A stretch of DNA of 22,070 bases from Spirochaetaceae bacterium (lineage in GTDB: Bacteria > Spirochaetota > Spirochaetia > DSM-2461): assembly GCA_003246505.1 (NCBI GenBank), contig QKAI01000085.1, positions 1 through 22,070 of the forward strand, given 5' to 3'. Under the pieces are notes generated by a model. It ran no database searches and was not told where the DNA came from. It was given only the letters and a program-made list of their open reading frames with translations. Position numbers and translations under genes: made by a program. Below, in pieces: positions 1-5,949 of this stretch (positions within the stretch are counted from its first letter, which is position 1; every line of letters begins with the position of its first letter).

Positions 1-34
1 ATCGAAGGGAGATAACAAGGCTAGGGAGTGTTCC

Positions 35-565
35 ATGGAAAAAAAGTCAGGCATAAGCATGGCGTTATTGTTGATTATCGGTATCCCCTTCTTATCGGCT
101 CAGGAAGAGAAGTTCTCCCTGAGCTGGAGTGCCGGAGTGGAGGGACATCCGAATGTTTTCAGCCGTATGAGTGTCATCGGTGTGGGGTTCGTGCTCTTTC
201 AGGACGGAGGCCTGAGCCTGTGGAACCAGTTCGGGCTATGCAACGGGGTTATGGTCAGGGAAGATAAGGGCGAATCGAATTACAAGAAAGTTCTGTTCGA
301 CAAGCTGAGTCTGGGCCTTATGGTTAGGGACGATCTCCTCAGGCCCTACGTATTCATTGAAGGGCGGGGGGGTACCTGCGGGACGGATCTCTGGAATTTT
401 CAGGAGAATCCTCCCATATGGAATCTCGGTTTGGGGGTTGGGCTGAATATCTTCGCCACGAAACATTGGAGTTTCTTCCAGGAAATAGGGTTTTTGGGGA
501 ATTTCTATGGGGAGGAATTCATTCCCCAGCAAAGATTCGAACTCGGTACGATGTTCCATTTTTAG
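35..565 (+). CDS. Small outer-membrane beta-barrel-like protein with signal peptide
   Basis: The 176-residue product begins with a lysine pair, a hydrophobic core (residues 9-21) and a likely signal peptidase I site after Ala22 (LSA-QEE), so it should be exported. The mature part alternates polar and hydrophobic residues, has many Gly and aromatic residues, and ends in GTMFHF. A terminal Phe on an amphipathic last strand is the usual signature of an outer-membrane barrel recognised by BamA. There is no lipobox cysteine. The start is supported by AGGGAG six bases upstream. The stop lies 10 bp before the next gene's ATG, so the two are probably co-transcribed. I cannot name a family. Function unknown; the barrel call is inference from composition and the C-terminus. 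Confidence 0.7.
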   Translation: MEKKSGISMALLLIIGIPFLSAQEEKFSLSWSAGVEGHPNVFSRMSVIGVGFVLFQDGGLSLWNQFGLCNGVMVREDKGESNYKKVLFDKLSLGLMVRDDLLRPYVFIEGRGGTCGTDLWNFQENPPIWNLGLGVGLNIFATKHWSFFQEIGFLGNFYGEEFIPQQRFELGTMFHF

Positions 566-575
566 GAAGGGACAC

Positions 576-1250
576 ATGATTGATATCAAGAAAACGAAGG
601 GGAGGGCCGGGGCTTTCTATCTGGCCTATTTCGCCTTCACCATAGTAAGCGATGCCATCGGCCATTACGGCCTGGGCACGGCGGGTCAGGTTTACGCGGT
701 CATGGCGGACCGCCCCCAACTGTATGATCTGGGGCTGACCGTGCTTCTATTTTCCATCCTGCTGTTCTTTCTGGCCGCGTGGTCCCTGTCTCTCCTGCTA
801 AGAGCCGTGGACCGGCGGGGGGCCCAGCTTTTTCTCCTGCTGAACGGACTGGGCGTGGCGGTCCATTTCTCCTGCGTACTCGCCCTCATCGCCGCCACCT
901 ATACGGATGAGCCGACCGCCCTTCTTCTCGTAACGCTGTACAAAAGGGGATACGCCATGGTTCAGCTCTTTTTCAGCGTCTGGCTATTTCCCCTGGGGAT
1001 TCTCGTCTACAGGTCCCCCTTCCTACCCCGATTTCTGGGTGTTCTGCTCGTGCTGGACGGATTCGGAATCCTATTCTGGTTCCTGCAGACATTTCTCTTT
1101 CCCCGGCACCATGCCCTGATCTATCCGGGGCTGTTCATCAGCTTCGCCGCGGAATTTTCCCTGGCCCTTCTCCTTTTCCTGTCCGGCGTAATCAGGCCTC
1201 TCCCTTCTTCTCCAGGTAGTAGTCGTAATTGCCCTCGAAGATCCTCATGA
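576..1250 (+). CDS. DUF4386-type multi-spanning membrane protein
   Basis: The 224-residue product is almost entirely hydrophobic with about six to seven membrane segments. The block PLGILVYRSPFLPRFLGVLL (roughly residues 146-165) resembles the conserved core of DUF4386 proteins, whose role is unknown. I place the start at the ATG at 576, giving MIDIKKTKG, because GGAAGG lies five bases upstream. A longer reading from 507 would overlap the preceding gene without a ribosome site. The last 59 bp run into the 3' end of the convergent ABC-F gene, and the final 17 or so residues (Pro, Ser and Arg-rich) are probably an unconserved tail created by that overlap. Likely co-transcribed with the upstream outer-membrane-like gene. 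Confidence 0.7.
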   Translation: MIDIKKTKGRAGAFYLAYFAFTIVSDAIGHYGLGTAGQVYAVMADRPQLYDLGLTVLLFSILLFFLAAWSLSLLLRAVDRRGAQLFLLLNGLGVAVHFSCVLALIAATYTDEPTALLLVTLYKRGYAMVQLFFSVWLFPLGILVYRSPFLPRFLGVLLVLDGFGILFWFLQTFLFPRHHALIYPGLFISFAAEFSLALLLFLSGVIRPLPSSPGSSRNCPRRSS

Positions 1251-2826
1251 TCCCGTGGTCGATTTCGAACACCCGGTTCACCAGGTGCTTGAGGAAATAC
1301 CGGTCGTGGCTGACGATGATCAGGGTTCCCTCGAATTTCTGCAGCGCCTCGAGAAGGACCTCCCGGCTGGCGATGTCCAGATGGTTGGTGGGCTCGTCCA
1401 GCATGAGGAAGTTGATGGGCCGGGCCAGAAGGGAGGCGAGCATGACCCGGCTCTTTTCCCCTCCCGAGAGAATGCCGATCTTCTTCTCCGAGTCGTCCCC
1501 GGAGAACTGGAAGGCGCCGAGGAGGTTCTTGATGGTGCCCACCGTCTCCAGGGGGAGCAGGGCGGATATCTCGTTGAAGATGGTGTTCTCCATGTTCAGG
1601 CTGTCCCCGGAGTACTGGCTGAAGTAGCCCGGCTGGACGCTGGCTCCCTGCTCGCTCAGGCCTTCCGTGGGTTCCGTCATGCCGGCGATGACCTTGAGCA
1701 GGGTGGATTTTCCCGCCCCGTTGATGCCGGTCAGGGCTATCTTGTCCCCCCGCTGCACCACCCCGGTGATGCCGGAGAAGACCGGATGGACCCCCCCGGA
1801 GGGAAGGGGCCAGGTCTTGGCCAGGTTCTCCAGGCGCACCACAACGTCCCCCGAGCGGGGGCAGGAGGGAAAGTTGAATTTCATTACCTTCGGGTCCGGG
1901 GGGACCACGATGCGCTCCATCTTCTCTATCATCTTGACCCGGGACTGCACCTGGGCGGCGTGGGAGGCCCGGGCGGCGAAGCGGGCGATGAACTCCTCCT
2001 CCTTGGCGAGCATGGCCTGCTGCTTTCGGGCGGAGGCGATGAGCTGCTCCCGGCGGATCTCCCGCTCCCGCAGGTAAAAATCGTAATCCCCGGAGTAGGT
2101 GGTGATGGCCTCACCGGCCACTTCCACGGTCTTTCTGCAGAGGCGCGTCATGAATTCCCTGTCGTGGCTGGTCATCATGAGGGCCCCCTTGAAGGAGCGG
2201 AGCCACTCCTCCAGCCAGATGATTGATTCGATATCCAGGTGGTTCGTGGGCTCGTCCATGAGGAGGACGTCCGGATTCAGTAGCAGGATCTGGGCCAGGG
2301 CGATGCGCATTTTCCAGCCTCCGCTGAAGTTCTCCACCCCCTCGTTCTGCCGGGCCTCGGCGATGCCCAGACCGTCCAGGATGGCCCGGGCGTTGCTTTC
2401 CATCTCGTAGCCGCCCCGGTTCATGAACTCGGTCTGCACTTCCCCGTAATGGTTCATGAACCGTTCCATGGCGTCGTCGTCCATCTCCGCCAAAAGGTCA
2501 GGATCGGACATGGTATGCTCCATCTCCTCCATGATCCGGCTCAGTTCGTAGACCCGGCCCGCCCCTTCTATCACCTGGTGGAGCACCGTTTTGCCGGACA
2601 TCTCCCCCACGTCCTGGGAGAAGTAGCCCACCACCACCCCCGGATCGATGGAGACGGTGCCGTCGTCGGGCTTCTCCTCCCCGGAGATAATGCGGAATAC
2701 GGTGGTTTTTCCCGAACCGTTGGGACCGACAAGGCCGATTTTATCGCCCTTCTGAATGAGGAGGGAAGCGTCTTTGTAGAGGGTGCGCTCCCCGAAGGAG
2801 ACCCGGATATTCGATAAATTTACCAT
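1192..2826 (-). CDS. ABC-F family ATPase (Uup/YbiT-like, ribosome-associated type)
   Basis: The 544-residue protein has two ATP-binding cassettes in one chain and no membrane segments, the ABC-F layout of translation factors and ribosome-protection proteins. Domain 1 has Walker A GPNGSGKT (34-41), signature FSGGW (167-171) and Walker B with DEPTNHLD (191-198). Domain 2 has Walker A GINGAGKST (367-375), signature LSGGE (453-457) and a second DEPTNHLD. The charged linker at about 250-310, including ASHAAQVQSRVKMIEKMERI, matches the ABC-F inter-domain linker that reaches the ribosomal tRNA sites. I chose MVNLSNIRVSFG at 2826 over an upstream ATG at 2976 because GGGGAG lies seven bases before it and the 50 extra residues look non-coding. 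Family is secure; the subfamily and any antibiotic role are not. Confidence 0.93.
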   Translation of the reverse strand: MVNLSNIRVSFGERTLYKDASLLIQKGDKIGLVGPNGSGKTTVFRIISGEEKPDDGTVSIDPGVVVGYFSQDVGEMSGKTVLHQVIEGAGRVYELSRIMEEMEHTMSDPDLLAEMDDDAMERFMNHYGEVQTEFMNRGGYEMESNARAILDGLGIAEARQNEGVENFSGGWKMRIALAQILLLNPDVLLMDEPTNHLDIESIIWLEEWLRSFKGALMMTSHDREFMTRLCRKTVEVAGEAITTYSGDYDFYLREREIRREQLIASARKQQAMLAKEEEFIARFAARASHAAQVQSRVKMIEKMERIVVPPDPKVMKFNFPSCPRSGDVVVRLENLAKTWPLPSGGVHPVFSGITGVVQRGDKIALTGINGAGKSTLLKVIAGMTEPTEGLSEQGASVQPGYFSQYSGDSLNMENTIFNEISALLPLETVGTIKNLLGAFQFSGDDSEKKIGILSGGEKSRVMLASLLARPINFLMLDEPTNHLDIASREVLLEALQKFEGTLIIVSHDRYFLKHLVNRVFEIDHGIMRIFEGNYDYYLEKKGEA

Positions 2827-2842
2827 GATTTTGCTCCCCGTT

Positions 2843-2872
2843 TTTATACCCGATTTCAAAGGATCTTGACAA
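2843..2872 (-). promoter_or_regulatory. Candidate promoter of the ABC-F gene
   Basis: On the minus strand, TTGTCA (2872-2867) is followed after 18 bases by TATAAA (2848-2843). Each matches the sigma-70 consensus at five of six positions. The -10 lies 16 bp before the ATG at 2826, leaving a very short leader that still contains the GGGGAG ribosome site. Confidence 0.45.
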
Positions 2873-2895
2873 GGTCGGCCCGGTGGCTGTATTTC
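2866..2895 (+). promoter_or_regulatory. Candidate promoter of the radical SAM gene
   Basis: A perfect TTGACA at 2866-2871 is followed after 18 bases by TATTTC (2890-2895), a weak -10. The -35 box is nearly the same bases as the -35 of the divergent ABC-F promoter, so the two would compete for RNA polymerase. The weak -10 keeps confidence low. Confidence 0.3.
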
Positions 2896-2938
2896 ATTTC
2901 TAGTCGGAAATTTCGACCATGAGGAGCCTCTGCCGTTT

Positions 2939-4531
2939 ATGATTCCTTTGATCTTTTCCCCCGCCTGCTCGCCCACCTACATTCCCCTGGGCGTTTCCGC
3001 CCTCAAAGCCTATGTGGACCACCGCTGCGGACCCGACCGCCTGAAGGTGACCGACCTGAATGTGCAGTACTGGAACCACCTGGCCTCCGGGAAGCCGGAG
3101 TGGGAGGATTACGTCAATTTCGTTCAGGGCCGGCAGGGCCTCTTCACCCGGGAGTTTTATGAATCCTGTCTCCCCTCGGGACGGGAGCTGAAGAAGGAAT
3201 CGATCCGCATGATGGATCGGATAGACCGTTATCTGGACAGGGGTGAAATTTCCGAATCCCTGGAATCGGTGTTTCTCTTTCTGGAGGGGTCCTTCGAATC
3301 CTTCAGCCCGGTGATACTGTTCTCCTGCCTTTTTCCCGATCAGCTCCGCTTCACCCTCGGCTTCACCAGGTGGCTCAGCGAACGGCGCATGAGCCGCCTT
3401 TACATAGGCGGAGCCTCCACCCTTATCGTGAAGCCGGAGGAGCTCCTGGACCGGGCGTCCTGGATAGAGGGCGTTTTTACAGGGGAGGGGGAACTGTCCC
3501 TGGAACATTTTGTCAGGGAGGGGGAGCTGTCCCGGATTCCCGGACTGTACCGGCGCCGGGAGGGCACCGTCGTCCTGGAAGCGCCCCTTCCCCCCGTCCC
3601 CATGGATTCCCTGCCCGCTCCGGACTTTTCCTGGGTGAACTTCTCCGCCTACCATAACCCGGTACCCGTCCTGCCCGTACAGCTCTCCCGGGGATGCAAA
3701 TGGCGGCGGTGCCGTTTCTGCGCCCATAATTTCGGCTTCGGCCGCTACCGCTGCTCCGATCCGGTTCCCGCAGTGGATATGATCGAATCCTATGTGCGGG
3801 ATTACGGGGTGTTCGATTTTTACATTACCGACCAGTATCTGGACGGAATCTTCCTGGAGCCCTTCGCCCGGGAGCTGTTGGAGAGAAACCTTAAGATCAA
3901 TTATACCTTCATGGGGCGACCCGCCGAGGATATGAATGGCGAGGTGCTCTCCCTTCTCTCCCGGTCCGGCTGCAAATGGATCAGCTGGGGGGTGGAGTCG
4001 GGGAACGAGCGGCTTCTCAACCGGGCCGGCAAGGGCACCCGTCCCGAAACGGTGGCCCGGGTCCTCCGCGACTCGGGCAAGGCGGGGATTAACAATCTGG
4101 CCCTGATGATTTTCGGCCTCCCCGAATCGGACGATGAGGCCCTGGAGGAGACGATTTCCTTTCTCCAGGAGAACCGGGAGTGGATCGACTCCCTGACGGC
4201 CAGCGAATTCCAGCTCTATCTGGGTACTCCCTACGGGAACCATCCCCAGGATTTCCGGATGCGCATCACCGGTCCGGTGGTCTTTTGCCGCATAAACGGC
4301 CGGGATCTCTATTCGGTGAAAGTGCAGCATATCGATATCCCCGCGGACGGGGAAGCGGAAATCCAGCGGGGACCCCATGAGGCGAAGCGCTGGAGAAGGC
4401 ACAAGGTCTGGCTCTATCCGGATGAGTTCTGGGACGCCCTTCCCTCGGAACACTACCTGATTCTGAACAGGAAGCAGAAGGATTCGGAGAATCCGGAGCA
4501 TCCCGACGGTTTTCTGGACAATGTGGTCTAG
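2939..4531 (+). CDS. Radical SAM enzyme, B12-binding-type architecture, CX4CX2C cluster motif
   Basis: The 530-residue protein has an N-terminal region (about 1-150) starting SPACSPTYIPLGVSALKAYV, resembling the cobalamin-binding-like domain of B12-type radical SAM enzymes, then a radical SAM barrel. The cluster motif is SRGCKWRRCRFC with Cys253, Cys258 and Cys261. The spacing is CX4CX2C, not the usual CX3CX2C; similar SRGCxWxxCxFC forms occur in some B12-binding radical SAM families. Later barrel blocks include WISWGVESGNERLL and a GLPESDDEALEET segment typical of this clade. The C-terminal 120 residues are charged and unassigned. No signal peptide. The start has GAGGAG unusually far upstream (12 bases), and a seven-codon ORF (2919-2942) overlaps it as ATGA. 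The stop abuts the convergent oxidoreductase stop exactly. Substrate unknown. Confidence 0.85.
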   Translation: MIPLIFSPACSPTYIPLGVSALKAYVDHRCGPDRLKVTDLNVQYWNHLASGKPEWEDYVNFVQGRQGLFTREFYESCLPSGRELKKESIRMMDRIDRYLDRGEISESLESVFLFLEGSFESFSPVILFSCLFPDQLRFTLGFTRWLSERRMSRLYIGGASTLIVKPEELLDRASWIEGVFTGEGELSLEHFVREGELSRIPGLYRRREGTVVLEAPLPPVPMDSLPAPDFSWVNFSAYHNPVPVLPVQLSRGCKWRRCRFCAHNFGFGRYRCSDPVPAVDMIESYVRDYGVFDFYITDQYLDGIFLEPFARELLERNLKINYTFMGRPAEDMNGEVLSLLSRSGCKWISWGVESGNERLLNRAGKGTRPETVARVLRDSGKAGINNLALMIFGLPESDDEALEETISFLQENREWIDSLTASEFQLYLGTPYGNHPQDFRMRITGPVVFCRINGRDLYSVKVQHIDIPADGEAEIQRGPHEAKRWRRHKVWLYPDEFWDALPSEHYLILNRKQKDSENPEHPDGFLDNVV

Positions 4532-5554
4532 TTAAAGGGCGATCACCATTTTATCCCGGGAGCTGACGAGACAGGCGTCAAGAATGGCGGTCACCTCCAG
4601 GATCTCCTCCAGGCTGACCGGGAGGGGGCCCTTCTCCCTGACCGCCTGAACGAAGAGGCGGTAGAATTCCTGCCAGGCGCCGGTGCAGCTGGGGTATCCG
4701 GTCTTTGCCTCCTCCCGGCGGATGTAGCCCCAGCGGTACTCCGGTTCCACCCCCCAGCGTATGTCCCTGCTGGCCGGGGTTTTCCCTTCGATCGCCTGCT
4801 CGGTCTGAATGTCCAGCCCGTCTATGATAAAGCAGCCCTTCATGCCGTCCACCTTGAACCGGTGCCCCGGGGCGTGCTGCATCATGAAACCGTTGATATG
4901 GCTGGAAATCCCGTTCCTGTGATTCAGGATGAGGAAGAAGGCGTCGTTCAGGTCCCGGTCGAAGGGCATCTCATCCACCCGGGCGTATACGGTCTCCACG
5001 GGGCCGAAAAGCCTGACCGCCTGATCCACCAGATGGCTGCCCAGATCCCGGAGGAGTCCCCCCCCGGTGGGATTGCCCTTGTTCTCCGGGGAGAAGGATT
5101 CGATCCCCGAATAGAAGCGGCGGATCTCCCCCAGCTCCCCGCTGGCCAGAAGCTTTTCCACGGTCAGAAAATCCGAATCCCAGCGGCGGTTCATATAGGC
5201 GGTGAGGGGGACCTCAAGCTTCCGGGAAAGGTCGGCCAGGACCGTGGCGTCGGAGAGATTCAGGGCGAAGGGTTTGTCGCTCACCGTGGGGATCCCCCTC
5301 TCCAGGGTGTGCTTTATCAGGTCGAAGCGGGCCCCGGGGGGGACGGAGAGAACGATCCCGTCCACCCCCGAATCGATGAGCCCGTCCACGCTGTCAAAGA
5401 CCGGGGTCCCGGGATAATCGGCGGCCAGCTCCTTGCGGCGCTCCTCCGAACGGGTCACCACGCCGGCCAGGCGGCAGCCTTCCAGGGAGGAGAGAAGGGG
5501 GGCGTGAAAGTATCGTCCCCCGAACCCGTATCCCACTAATCCGATTCTGAACAT
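4532..5554 (-). CDS. Gfo/Idh/MocA family NAD(P)-dependent oxidoreductase
   Basis: The 340-residue cytoplasmic protein opens with MFRIGLVGYGFGGRYFHAPL, a Rossmann dinucleotide-binding turn. The family's lysine motif appears as SDKPFAL (Asp93-Lys94-Pro95, commonly EKP), followed by YMNRRWDSDF and then GGGLLRDLGSHLVDQ, which holds the usual catalytic His. This is the complete N- and C-terminal domain layout at normal length for sugar, inositol or related dehydrogenases. I chose the ATG at 5554 because AGGAGG lies five bases upstream; the GTG two codons earlier at 5560 would leave no spacing. It is divergent from the methyltransferase/ECF operon across 395 bp and convergent with the radical SAM gene. 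The substrate cannot be read from the sequence. Confidence 0.92.
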   Translation of the reverse strand: MFRIGLVGYGFGGRYFHAPLLSSLEGCRLAGVVTRSEERRKELAADYPGTPVFDSVDGLIDSGVDGIVLSVPPGARFDLIKHTLERGIPTVSDKPFALNLSDATVLADLSRKLEVPLTAYMNRRWDSDFLTVEKLLASGELGEIRRFYSGIESFSPENKGNPTGGGLLRDLGSHLVDQAVRLFGPVETVYARVDEMPFDRDLNDAFFLILNHRNGISSHINGFMMQHAPGHRFKVDGMKGCFIIDGLDIQTEQAIEGKTPASRDIRWGVEPEYRWGYIRREEAKTGYPSCTGAWQEFYRLFVQAVREKGPLPVSLEEILEVTAILDACLVSSRDKMVIAL

Positions 5555-5713
5555 ATGCACCTCCTCCGGAGAAGCTCTCCGTCCTTAAGAATAGGCCATG
5601 GCAGAGGGGATTGCCACTCTTTTTTCGGGAGGTTCACCTCTCTTTCCGCTTCCTTCTCCCTTATATTCATACAAAAAAAGGCGTATAAATATTGAAAATC
5701 AGCGACCATTCCC

Positions 5714-5742
5714 TTGTAATTCCTTATGAAATTCTGTAAATA
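5714..5742 (+). promoter_or_regulatory. Candidate promoter of the mtmB-like/ECF operon
   Basis: TTGTAA (5714-5719), 17 bases, then TAAATA (5737-5742). An alternative -10, TATACT (5741-5746), is a better box but has no matching -35. Either would start transcription near 5749-5754, at the edge of the GACATTC palindrome, leaving a leader of about 195-200 nt. Confidence 0.3.
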
Positions 5743-5750
5743 TACTGTAA

Positions 5751-5766
5751 GACATTCCAGAATGTC
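5751..5766. promoter_or_regulatory. Perfect inverted repeat, candidate operator or 5' leader hairpin
   Basis: GACATTC-CA-GAATGTC is a perfect 7-bp inverted repeat with a 2-bp centre, placed at the predicted transcription start of the methyltransferase operon. A third half-site GACATT lies at 5789-5794, so AATGTC (5761-5766) could pair with either flank. It may be a dimeric repressor site or part of an RNA switch; sequence alone does not decide. Confidence 0.4.
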
Positions 5767-5809
5767 GTCAAAACAAATTCCATGTGCAGACATTGAGGAC
5801 GGGAAGCCT

Positions 5810-5834
5810 GATCGTACCGGAAGGTACCGGGGTC
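5810..5834 (+). promoter_or_regulatory. GNRA-capped hairpin in the operon leader
   Basis: Stem GTACC/GGTAC (5814-5818 with 5823-5827) closed by the tetraloop GGAA, extended below a three-base bulge (CGG, 5828-5830) by GATC pairing with GGTC (5810-5813 with 5831-5834). The GNRA loop suggests a folded RNA leader. No known riboswitch consensus matches around it. Confidence 0.35.
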
Positions 5835-5924
5835 GCACTGCTAAATAGTTTGACACGCGCCTGACCGGTGGTGAATCGCTGTTGCATGGAATACCCTCCC
5901 ACACACAAAGTGATTACCCATCCG

Positions 5925-5937
5925 CCGGCCGCGCCGG
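5925..5937 (+). promoter_or_regulatory. Short GC hairpin overlapping the ribosome site of the mtmB-like gene
   Basis: CCGGC-CGC-GCCGG forms a 5-bp stem whose 3' arm reaches the first bases of the Shine-Dalgarno GGGGGAG (5936-5942), just before the ATG at 5950. Upstream CTCCC (5896-5900) could instead pair with GGGAG (5938-5942). Either pairing could hide the ribosome site. Confidence 0.25.
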
Positions 5938-5949
5938 GGGAGCAGGGCT

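Larger units (their letters stand above)
5555..5949. other. Long intergenic region between divergent genes, rich in inverted repeats
   Basis: The only gap over 300 bases in the window. It is AT-rich near 5655-5785, unlike its surroundings, as expected for promoters. From left to right I see: the hairpin GGAGA-AGC-TCTCC (5568-5580); a weak TGGCA/TGCCA hairpin with a T6 run on the plus strand (5599-5625); an AT-rich tract (5661-5750); the GACATTC/GAATGTC palindrome (5751-5766) with a further GACATT at 5789-5794; a GNRA-capped hairpin (5810-5834); a TTGACA at 5850-5855 without a good -10; and a GC hairpin touching the ribosome site (5925-5937). No coding sequence of substance. No recognised riboswitch class fits. 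Confidence 0.6.

Noticed and set aside
2827..2976. N-terminal extension of the ABC-F protein to 2976
   Set aside because: The extra 50 residues cross the divergent promoter region and the start of the radical SAM gene; MVNLSNIRVSFG at 2826 has a good ribosome site and matches family starts.
5599..5625. Plus-strand intrinsic terminator (TGGCA/TGCCA then T6)
   Set aside because: The stem is only 5 bp with an 8-base loop, and no plus-strand gene lies immediately upstream to need it. Left as a minor note in the intergenic entry.
5796..5850. Possible cobalamin riboswitch (GGGAA followed by CGCACTG)
   Set aside because: The fragments loosely resemble the GGGAA and CCACTG elements, but the GGTGnAAnnCC core and the downstream GTCAGGANACC-type element are missing, so the match is probably chance. 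An Rfam RF00174 scan would settle it.
5555..5949. TPP riboswitch expected for a YkoEDC-type transporter
   Set aside because: I found neither the CTGAGA nor the ACCTGATCTGG-type conserved blocks on the plus strand.
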